From Rhynchopus sp. YZ270_cl-10 (lineage: Eukaryota; Euglenozoa; Diplonemea; Diplonemida; Diplonemidae), in the NCBI GenBank assembly GCA_964035575.1, contig OZ037887.1, positions 62,001 through 126,000 on the forward strand: DNA of 64,000 nucleotides, written 5' to 3'. Position 1 is the first letter of the stretch, and every line of letters starts with the position of its first letter. Made by a program: the position numbers and the translations under genes. Shown here in pieces: positions 32,437-41,486 of this stretch. Under the pieces are notes generated by a model. That model ran no database searches. It saw only the letters and a program-made list of their open reading frames with translations, and had not been told where the DNA came from.

Positions 32437-32560
32437 CTGTGGGTGGTGTGGTTTGGGAGCAGATGTGGCCAGTTGAGAGCGGGATCTTACTCAGTATATA
32501 GGTGATGTGGCGTAATCGTGTCGGCATGCCCTGTCATACAACTACGTCTTCACATTCAGG
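32437..32560 (-). other. Probable first exon and intron of the aminopeptidase (unresolved)
   Basis: Reading leftward there is a pyrimidine-rich tract ending CTTTAG (near 32590), then GCTAGCCTGAATGTGAAG. After that come two ATGs, a frame MTGHADTITPHH, and a GTAAGA donor at 32490 with an acceptor ending at 32437. TITPHH followed by HYAVKL would fit family N-termini, but the splice as drawn is out of phase. Confidence 0.35.
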
Positions 32561-33204
32561 CTAGCATAAACATTAACGCCTTGCGTATTCTAAAGAGGTA
32601 AAGAGGGGAAAGTACGCGTATTGGCAAATGGAAAACGTTGGATTGGCTAACGTCGTGTTGTTAACAATGATCCTGAGTTAAACTGCACTTCACTCCCACA
32701 AAACCATGACAAACTGCAAAGCATGCTATGTGACTTTCATTTTTGAACACCAAAAACCAAAAAGTGCAAATACGTCCCTCCCCTGCCGTGTACATACTGT
32801 TGGGAGGATGTCTGTCGAGAGAACATCCCGCTTCGGTGCCTTAGGTGTACCCCCGCACATATTGCTTGTTGTGTCTTGTGGGGTGTGGTGCGGAAGGTGG
32901 GTCGAGGGGAGATGGTGTATGACAAAGTTGATAGGGGTGCTAAAAGGGTCTCAAACGACAACGAAATGCATGAATAGATAAAGCACCGACTGACCAACGT
33001 ACGCCAGCCCCGGATGCAAGCATAATACAAATGGGTAGGTAGGCACAACAGAAAAAGGAAGCCTAAATGGGTTGCCCAAAACTTTTGTTTTCATCAACCG
33101 TGGGAGAAATACCTGACAAAAAAAAGGATGGAAGAAGAATTAGATTCATGAAGAAGAAAAAAGAAGAAAAAAGAACAAACGTTAGTTTAGTCATCTTTGA
33201 AAGA

Positions 33205-33635
33205 AAGGCCATATGTTCACCTCAAATAAAGCTTGAGAGGTGAATCTGTCTCGCACAGCACATCTGAGGATGCGCACCCCCTCCACCAACAGAGGTGGTG
33301 CAAGGGTGCCCCTATGAATTGGCTGGCCTGCACTCCGCGGGTTATCGAACCCCGTAGTGGAACTGCTTGAGAGGGAAACTGTAAGCAGACACACAGTCAT
33401 GTCCCCTCCTGATTGGGAAGGGGGTGAATACATGATTTGAAGATTCAAGAAAGACACGTGTCCTTGGAACACAAAAACTGGGCGTTTGCTCAACCCAATG
33501 AGCGCAGGGGCACCGGCGGAACGGAGGGAGTGCACACGATCCCTCCTCACAGGGAATGGGGCACGGGGGAGTTTCGCTGGTATCGCTCGCATGTTAAAGA
33601 AAAGTTGACAGGATATGCGTTGCGTGCACATCTAA
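33205..33635 (+). repeat. Hairpin-module cluster in 3' flank of copy A
   Basis: H2 modules at both ends (GAGAGGTGAATCTGTCTCGC and AAAGTTGACAGGATATGCG) flank a stem GCGGGTTATCGAACCCCG of the H4 type. The same cluster is at 40680-41110. An open frame of 146 codons crosses it on the minus strand but starts inside a hairpin. Confidence 0.5.
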
Positions 33636-33807
33636 AAAAAATATTTCATATACTTTCTAAACGAAAAGAAGGTAAAGAGGGTGCGAAAAATGTACCCTTG
33701 CTTTTTTGGATGTTGCATACACATCTAAAAAAAGAAAAGTTTGTACCAAAGCCCTGTGCACTTAGTCACCAGCCAAAAAAATGGCAGCACACGATCTGTT
33801 TCATGCA

Positions 33808-35832
33808 CTACTCTGAGAGAGAGCGAAGCCCCTCCCGCTCTCCTGACGCACCTTCCCGGTTCTGTATGAAGGAGGTGACGTCGGCAAACCCTGTCGCGTC
33901 GTGTGCTGCTGCTGCTACGTCGTAGAGGTAAGAGGAGACCTGCTCCGTGCACGTCGTGCACCACATGCGCAGGTCCTCCACCAGCGCTGCGTACGCCTTC
34001 AGCTCCACTGCGGCAACCGCTGCCTTCGCACTCGCAGGGAAGAACCATGCCGCACCCAGCCTGCACAGCTTCACCACAGGCTTCCCACCGTCACGTGTCC
34101 ACAGCACACTATGCGGGGACAGCGCACCGTGCGCCACCCCTCTATCGTGCAGGTGCGCCATCGCCGCAGCCACCCGTCCCACAGCAGCCTCCACCACGTC
34201 CACAGGCAGCTCGTCAAAGGACTGGAGGTCGTGTACCCCCGCACGGTGCTGGTCCGGCGCACGTCCCAGTGGTTGGGCACCCTGCAGGTACTCAACGACC
34301 GCAGCCCCAGGACCCTCCACCACACCCAAAACCTTGACGACATACGGCGTGTCGATGCGGCGTGAGACAGAGGCCTCCTGGTCTGCCAGCGTCTTCGCAA
34401 AGGTCTTCAGCACCACAGCCTTCCCGTCCAGCTTCACACGCGAGGTGGTGCGACCGAGCACCTCCTGGCCAGATGTGTCGAGACGCGTCCTCTGCAGCAG
34501 AGGCGCAACCACGGGCAGGCGCGTGTCCTCGGCCAGGGGCGCACTGCACGACAACCAACGCAGTGCAGGCAGCGTGTGCACAACCTTCGCCACATCGACA
34601 CGGAGGTATGGGTTGACTGCCAGCGACAACGCCTGCAGTGTGGCGGGCAGCGGCGGCAGCTCCTTCAGGAAGTTGCGTGTCAGCAGCAGCTTCTGCAGCC
34701 CCTCCAGGCGCGTCACGTTGTGCATAGTCTCAAGCAGGTTGTGCGACACGTCCAAGGAGAGCAGGGAGGGAGGCAGGTCTGCAGCGTCGAGGTGCTGCAG
34801 CCCGCACCTCGTCAGGTCCAGGTACTCCAGCTGGGGGAGGACAGCGCCGGTGACGCTTTCGAGAGGGTTGTCGCCCATGCGCAGTACACGCAGGGAGCCG
34901 ATCCGCAGGGTGGGCATGCCTTTGTACAAGTTGCCGCTCAGGTCCAGGTACTCGAGGTCGTGGAAGCGGCGCAGACGTGTGGTGCCGACGTTGATATCGG
35001 CTAGCCCGCAGGAGGCGAGGTGCAGTGCTGTGGCGGTGTCGGGGTAGAGGTTGATGTCGCATCTCTTCTTCAAGGGGCTAACGGTGTGGCCGCTGACAGC
35101 TACAACATAGCAGGCACCGAATAACCAGACCAACGAAAACAGGAATTGTAGAAGCCCATCTTCGAACATTTCTGCCTCCTTCTTGCCCACTGTGCCCTGC
35201 GCGAGGCGGACATTGCGGTCACTCAACACCACAGTGCGTGCGGCCACGGATGCTGCAGTCACCTCCGCAGCTAAGAACAGCAGTGCGTTGCCCAGCACCA
35301 TGTACGGTGACGACCCGCTCCAAATGAGGCACGCAGCGAGCAGCCTGGGGAACAGGTACGGCGTGAGGTCGTAGTACAGCTTATGGGAGTAGTTTTCGCC
35401 TTGCATGATACCCACAGCCGTCAGCACCATGATGCCCTGCAGCAGCGGGAGCATCACGTACAGAAGCGTCCACTCACTCCTCGGGCGGTTCAGCAGGTAC
35501 GTCTCCTTCAACGTCACCCCGAGCACCTGCATGGGCCCGTCCAGGAAGAAGTATGCGACTGTGTAGTACACTGTACGGCGCGCGTCGTACTCCGTGCCAA
35601 GCCATCTGCGCTCAAGCAGCTGTGCACACGTGTCGCACCCCACCGCCACCACTCCACTGGTCGCACACATAATCACCACACGAAGCAGGAGCGAGGCTCC
35701 GTCCTCACTGCTGTAGCTACTGCTCACGCGTATCATTAACAGCAGGGGCGCTAGCAGCATGGACACCTCCACCCAGCTCATTCCACTGAACAACTCCTTC
35801 CGCTGGATCATGTACATCGATGCGGGCTTCAT
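33808..35832 (-). CDS. Multi-pass membrane LRR protein with pseudokinase domain, copy A
   Basis: A 674-residue protein. I chose the ATG at 35832 (MKPASMYMIQ) because it is shared by both copies and upstream frames differ. Residues 20-200 contain about five hydrophobic segments and 227-248 a further one. Residues about 263-430 are leucine-rich repeats (HDLEYLDLSGNLY, PQLEYLDLTRCGL, PSLLSLDVSHNLL, EGLQKLLLTRNFL). Residues about 448-674 look like a protein kinase fold: VVLK keeps the beta-3 lysine. However, the catalytic loop reads HGALSPHSV instead of HRDxKxxN, and the DFG site reads RLG, so phosphotransfer is unlikely. Inference: a receptor-like scaffold or signalling protein. From the LRRs to the C-terminus it is identical in protein to copy B, whereas residues about 203-262 differ strongly. 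Confidence 0.88.
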   Translation of the reverse strand: MKPASMYMIQRKELFSGMSWVEVSMLLAPLLLMIRVSSSYSSEDGASLLLRVVIMCATSGVVAVGCDTCAQLLERRWLGTEYDARRTVYYTVAYFFLDGPMQVLGVTLKETYLLNRPRSEWTLLYVMLPLLQGIMVLTAVGIMQGENYSHKLYYDLTPYLFPRLLAACLIWSGSSPYMVLGNALLFLAAEVTAASVAARTVVLSDRNVRLAQGTVGKKEAEMFEDGLLQFLFSLVWLFGACYVVAVSGHTVSPLKKRCDINLYPDTATALHLASCGLADINVGTTRLRRFHDLEYLDLSGNLYKGMPTLRIGSLRVLRMGDNPLESVTGAVLPQLEYLDLTRCGLQHLDAADLPPSLLSLDVSHNLLETMHNVTRLEGLQKLLLTRNFLKELPPLPATLQALSLAVNPYLRVDVAKVVHTLPALRWLSCSAPLAEDTRLPVVAPLLQRTRLDTSGQEVLGRTTSRVKLDGKAVVLKTFAKTLADQEASVSRRIDTPYVVKVLGVVEGPGAAVVEYLQGAQPLGRAPDQHRAGVHDLQSFDELPVDVVEAAVGRVAAAMAHLHDRGVAHGALSPHSVLWTRDGGKPVVKLCRLGAAWFFPASAKAAVAAVELKAYAALVEDLRMWCTTCTEQVSSYLYDVAAAAHDATGFADVTSFIQNREGASGEREGLRSLSE

Positions 35833-36218
35833 TATGTCTCTGTCTCTCTGATTTCCCACAAAGTCTGAATAGGGTTTAGTGTTTTTTGGGTGTTGAAAAC
35901 AGTGGAAAAATGAGTCGTTTTTGGGAACGTTGTGCGCTCATGGCCGGTTTTGTTGTGTCGACAATCACGCTAGTGCAGGATCTGTACTCAATGGTTTTTT
36001 TTTTCTTCTCTTTTTTGTCACAATAAGGGGCAATGAGGAAAGGGTCGGGCGAGGGGACTATGGCATTGTACACACCTCCCTTACGCCAACCACCAGCAGC
36101 AGATGGGCTACAACGTTGAATGGAAAGAGAACGGACTGCAATACAGATGCACACAGGCAGGCGACAGGCTTGCCTGTGGGGGCGCTGACTTGACAACGAA
36201 AAAAAAAGAAGACTTTGA

Positions 36219-36861
36219 TGGTGTGGCTGAAGGGGGGTGCTATTTTCTGCTATTTTCTGCTATTTTCTGCTATTTTGGGGGTCTGGATTTTTTTTATTTT
36301 TTGGCCGTGGTTTGGGCTTTTGCTAAAGGGAGGGGAAATGAGGGACTCCTGACCCCAGCCAGTCCCCAAAACACCTACCAAAGATGCAGGACAACGTTTT
36401 TTTCGAGCAAAAACGCGTAAAAAATAAGAGCAATTTTAGCAAAAAAAAAAATGTATCTTGTCCCGATATAGACCAGGTGCTGTACTGTGTACTGTGTACT
36501 TGTACTGTGTACTGTGTACTGTGTACTGTGTACTGTGTACTGTGTACTGTGTACTGTGTACTGTGTACTGTGTACTGTGTACTGTGTACTGTGTACTGTG
36601 TACTGTGTACTGTGTACTGTGTACTGTGTACTGTGTACTGTGTACTGTGTACTGTGTACCTTATGATCCGTTTGTGGAGTGGGAGGGGGTTTCCGGGTTT
36701 GCGGGCTGGCCAAGTTTCCTTCCCTCGTCCATCATGAGCCACACCACCACCCAGCCACCAAACCCAAAAAAACCCCCCTAAAGTGCTATTTTCTGCTATT
36801 TTCTGCTATTTTCTGCGATTTTCTGCTATTTTCTGCTATTTTGGGGTCGTCAGCCACACCA
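36219..36861. mobile_element. TGGTG-family TIR element with 7-bp minisatellite
   Basis: A 643-bp element with ends TGGTGTGGCTGA and TCAGCCACACCA, flanked by the 5-bp duplication TTTGA. The duplicated block at 43.9 kb has the uninterrupted site (GACTTTGAACATTTTG), proving insertion after the duplication. Near each end are direct repeats of TGCTATTTTC (about 4 on the left, 6 on the right). The centre is a (CTGTGTA)n array. No transposase. Confidence 0.93.
36477..36660. repeat. 7-bp minisatellite (CTGTGTA)n
   Basis: About 26 copies inside the TIR element. It has the same unit, on the opposite strand, as the array at 6303-6458. Confidence 0.95.
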
Positions 36862-37082
36862 TTTGAACATTTTGCAAATCATTGCTTCTGAAGGACCCCA
36901 CATCCACACCCTCCAAAGGCTCAACATTAAGATACCCTTATGATGGAGGGATAAAACGAAAGAAAAGTTCGGTAAGATCTCGGGTGGTGGACCCACATGG
37001 AAGAAAGCTTGCAAGAATTAAAGTTGGCAACATAGCCTACACGTGGTGGAGTGCAGACACATGAAATTCAAAGTTTGAAACA

Positions 37083-37145
37083 ACGTGAAGGTGCGGGGAA
37101 AGAAACAACACAGCACATCTGCTCTGTTGAATATTATCACGACTA
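37083..37145. repeat. Dispersed repeat, left part (interrupted by TIR element)
   Basis: AAAGAAACAACACAGCACAT, then CTGCTCTGTTGAATATTATC. It continues after the inserted element at 37800 (TAGGAAAAGGGGAGGAAAAT). An uninterrupted copy lies at 45860-45955. Confidence 0.85.
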
Positions 37146-37799
37146 CCGGCCGCGTACATATTACGTCGCGTATTTATTACGGGGGGTACTTATTACGTCG
37201 CGTACTAATTAAGTCGCTTTTTGGGGGCCCGCGGGTGCCCAAAAAGCGACGTAATTAGTACACACCGTAAGGTGAAAAAAGTGGGGGTAATCATGTTGGA
37301 ACACAGCTGGTGTGGGCACATCACTGGGGGGAAACCACCAAACCCACACAATCCCGAAGTCATCGCAGACCGTGTGAGCGAGGGGGAGAACAAACCCAAC
37401 ACGCGGCGCGTGTAGACGGCACAGGGTAAGGTGGAAGAAATCGGTGAGAACTCTGCCACAGTGCGTCTAGTACCTCCACATGCGCAAGAGGAGTGGGAAG
37501 TGCCAATGAGTTCCTCAAATCCGCAATTTGAGCCATTCGTTCATATTTCAACGAACATTTTAAAAAAACTTTTGTTTGCATGTTGCAATCTCTGCCCAAT
37601 GTAACCTTGTAAAGGGCCGAGGGCCAACACGCCAGCACCAAGAGAAATGCCAGACATCCTTCCCACTCACCTTGTCCGTAGATTTTGTTTTTCTTCAAAA
37701 AATTAATTACGTCGCACACTTATTACGTCGCGTACTAATTAAGTCGGTATTTGCCCTAACCGACTTAATTAGTACGCGACGTAATATGTACGCGGCCGG
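37146..37799. mobile_element. TA-flanked TIR element, CCGGCCGCG ends
   Basis: A 654-bp element with 27-bp perfect inverted ends beginning CCGGCCGCGTACATATTACG, flanked by TA on both sides. The empty site (ATCACGACTAGGAAAAGG) is present at 45.9 kb, showing a TA target duplication as in Tc1/mariner-like and related superfamilies. The repeats ATTACGTCGCGTACTAATTA recur near both ends, each forming a long hairpin (37190-37262 and 37690-37799). No transposase-like frame. Confidence 0.92.
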
Positions 37800-37801
37800 T
37801 A

Positions 37802-39777
37802 GGAAAAGGGGAGGAAAATGCACCTTTTTGTTTTTGTAACGCCAAACTCTTTAACCTTTTGTTTGTTTGATTGAGCTTACCAAATCGCTCAACTGCGATG
37901 GAAAAAATCGTTCGTGTTTTGATCTCGTCACTGGAATTATCAGATGAAATTCGAGATCTGAACCGCTACGATAATTTGCGAAATTCAGAAAGCTTCAGAG
38001 ATAATGAAATTCCCAACGCAGATCTCTGGCTTTCATATCCCAACGCAGGTGAGGAGTTCATCGGGATGAAGAAGGACGAGAACGACGGAGCAGCCAGGGA
38101 GTCAGAAGAAGCAGCGGTGTACATCGGAGAAATACGCACGGCAAGGGTTCGCAGCATACATAACATAGGTATCCAGCGTGTCGCACACGGACATACGCAG
38201 CCGGTCAGCATCGTGCCACACACATACAACAAGACACTCACAGTCGGCTACCACCGTCGTCACGCACACTGGGCACCATCTGCTCCCAGCCTTGCTGTTC
38301 GTCACGTAGAAGGCGATCGGTATAGAAGGAACCTCACCCAGCATCAAGGTTCATGAAATGCCCTCCACCGGCCCGCCCACAAGCGACCACAGCCTCGTCG
38401 CCGTTATCAGCCCGGAAAGTACGGAAGACCAAGCGGCGCCTCACAATCCCAAACACAGACACGACATCCGCACAGAGCCTCAACTGAGCGGCAAAAACAG
38501 AGAGGCTCCCACTACATCGCCGCCAGTGTCCGTGCTGCCACCATCCACAATCAGGATCGCTCTGACGCCCAGGCGGGACGCCGGGAGACAGTATGAACAA
38601 CCAAGAGCTGGAGAGCGTTGTGTACGTCCAGTTTGTTTGGTGGTTGGTCTCGTACCAGTCGATGCCTCCTACACCACACATGGCTGACGTAGTCACCGGC
38701 GGCGGAGCGACACATCGCAGCGGCACTACAGGTCGTGCACACCTAGCATTGTCCTGGTGCTCGCCGCACGGGGCGCAGCGCAGATGAAGTCGCACGTGGG
38801 AAGGCTACACGGGGCTGCAGGCACAGCCACAGGCAAGGGCAGTCGCCGAGCCCGTAATATCACGTAGCCTGGTCGCAGGTGGTAGCGCAGTAGGATCCTT
38901 CGCGTGCGAGGGTGCGAAGATGCGCTGTTCAAGCGGTCCGTCAGGTCCGGGTGTACAGAGCTACACGGCGCAGGAGGGGAAGAGTGACCGCCCGAAACAA
39001 CTAACACTCGAGAAACTAAGCCAGGACACCGCAGCAGGAGAGAACACCAAACCGACAGCGCCGCAAGACATACGACAAGCGAACAGGAAGGGGCGGGAGC
39101 ATCAACATATCCTAGACACCCAAAACCAGGTAGACAGCCCGAGAGGAAAGAGTATCCTGACACAAACAACCAAGAGAACCTTGAATAGGGCAGAGTACAT
39201 ATCGCACACCGACAGCCAGGCGAATAGAGATACACAAACTTCTGAATCTCAAACCACCCAGACACTCTAGGGTCGGTAAGGGCTCTACTCACACAGATGG
39301 ACCAACAACTAGGGGGAAAGCTTTATACTTAAATACCCAAGACCTCTCGGTTCGGTCACACAGACATTCGGACGAACTGAGAGGAAGACACTACGCGACT
39401 CACAAATCAATCGGAAAACACTGCATGACTGAGGTCGATGTAACGTGAAATACAAAGCCACTAGCGGCAGTGTGTAATTCAAGAAGATGAGATGGACGCA
39501 AACCTCACATACCAGCCATCTTCGACACACATCACAAAGACTCCTCAGACCCGACCGAGGCAAAGGAGACTGGAGAGAACGAGGCGAACAAGACGAGGCA
39601 TGGGAAAACGAAGAAAAGATTGAAGACACTAACGCAAATCCAGAAGGTCTTGTAGCACACGGACTCACGCAGCAGCATGCGTCGTGCCAAAGGAACATCG
39701 TACACACAGTCGGCTACCACCACCATCGTGGCACTGAGAGGCGTCGTTGAAGCCACCACTTGCGTCGCCCCCCACAC
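37802..39777. other. GC-rich stretch without a convincing gene
   Basis: Both strands have open frames of 60-190 codons, but none has a domain or clean codon pattern I can support. A segment at about 38195-38275 recurs in altered form at about 39655-39735 (both contain CACAGTCGGCTACCACC), suggesting an old duplicated sequence or gene relic. An H3 hairpin sits at 39444-39477. It separates the two copies of the duplicated block. Confidence 0.5.
39444..39477 (+). repeat. Hairpin cassette, class H3
   Basis: GTGAAATACAAAGCC and GGCAGTGTGTA flank ACTAGC. Confidence 0.65.
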
Positions 39778-41486
39778 AATGATCCTGATTTAAACTGCAC
39801 TTCACTCCCACAAAACCATGACAAACTGCAAAGCATGCTATGTGACTTTCATTTTTGAACACCAAAAACCAAAAAGTGCAAATACGTCCCTCCCCTGCCG
39901 TGTACATACTGTTGGGAGGATGTCTGTCGAGAGAACATCCCGCTTCGGTGCCTTAGGTGTACCCCCGCACATATTGCTTGTTGTGCCTTGTGGGGTGTGG
40001 TGCGGAAGGTGGGTCGAGGGGAGATGGTGTATGACAAAGTTGATAGGGGTGCTAAAAGGGTCTCAAACGACAACGAAATGTATGAACAGATAAAGAACTA
40101 ATGCTGACCCATTGCTGGGGAGGGCGTTTCTCTTGGTAAGACCGATGTGTGCATGGGGATAGTGGAAAGGCACGCCCACGGCAAAGGGGGGAAAACAGAA
40201 TCGGTGAGGAAGGTGCACTCACTGATAACGCTGAGAAAAAGTGTCAACGCTGGTACCCACTCACACCCAACACCACTACCACCTTGATGTCACCCACCAA
40301 ATGAAACCACAAGAGGCAGTGCATCATTTTGCAGACAGGAGAGATAGGCACAAAACAGTGCAAAGCTTTTGTCGCGGGGGTACTCCCGCGCTCAGTTGCG
40401 TTCTACAAAGGCTTGCACCACTCTCGTCGACCATGTGGTCAAAATACCCCAAAAAAAAAAATGATAGTTATTCATGCAGGCACCGACTGACCAACGTACG
40501 ATGCCAGCCCCGGATGCAAGCACAATACAAATGGGTAGGTAGGCACAACAGAAAAAGGAAGCCTAAATGGGTTGCCCAAAACTTTTGTTTTCATCAACCG
40601 TGGGAGAAATACCCGACAAAAAAAAAAAAAAAGAAGAAGAAGAAAAAAGAACAAACGTTGGTTTAGTCATCTTTGAAAGAAAGGCCATGTGTTCACCTCA
40701 AATAAAGCTTGAGAGGTGAATATGTCTCGCACAGCACATCTGAGGATGCGCACCCCCTCCACCAACAGAGGTGGTGCAAGGGTGCCCCTATGAATTGGCT
40801 GGCCTGCACTCCGCGGGTTATCGAACCCCGTAGTGGAACTGCTTGAGAGGGAAACTGTAAGCAGACACACAGTCATGTCCCCTCCTGATTGGGAAGGGGG
40901 TGAATACATGATTTGAAGATTCAAGAAAGACACGTGTCCTTGGAACACAAAAACTGGGCGTTTGCTCAACCCAATGAGCGCAGGGGCACCGGCGGAACAG
41001 AGGGAGTGCACACGATCCCTCCTCACACCAGGGAATGGGGCACGGGGGAGTTTCGCTGGTATCGCTCGCATGTTAAAGAAAAGTTGACAGATGGATATGC
41101 GTTGCGTGCACATCTAAAAAAATTATTTTATATACTTTCTTTTCTAAACGTAAAGAAGGTAAAGAGGGTGCGAAAAATGTACCCTTGCTTTTTTGGATGT
41201 TGCATACACATCTAAAAAAAGAAAAGTTTGTACCAAAGCCCTGTGCACTTAGTCACCAGCCAAAAAAATGGCAGCACACGATCTGTTTCATGCACTGCAC
41301 GTGGCCTGGGGGTGACAAACTCTTCTGGCCGCATGGCTCTTGCGACGTCCACAGTGGACCACACAAAACAAAGTATACACATCTTACAAGCTTCACAAAG
41401 CAAAGTTGACAACGTGCAGACCTAGGGTACAGGCGCACACACACACCCGCCCGTACCCAACACCGAGAACGTGGCCAAAGACGCAC

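Larger units (their letters stand above)
32665..37078. repeat. Segmental duplication, copy A
   Basis: This block is repeated at 39778-44147. Both start ACAATGATCCTGA and end ATTCAAAGTTTGA. It contains an LRR-pseudokinase gene and flanking hairpin cassettes. Copy A alone carries the TIR element at 36219-36861. It lacks about 385 bp present in copy B after AACAGATAAAG and about 185 bp at the 3' end of the gene. Confidence 0.9.

Noticed and set aside
33947-35047. A 366-codon plus-strand frame opposite the LRR-pseudokinase, also present at 41626-42726
   Set aside because: Conserved only because the opposite strand is conserved; the composition is typical of an antisense shadow.
36323-36781. Frames of QYTVHST or YCVLCTV across 36.4-36.8 kb
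   Set aside because: Product of the 7-bp array inside the TIR element.
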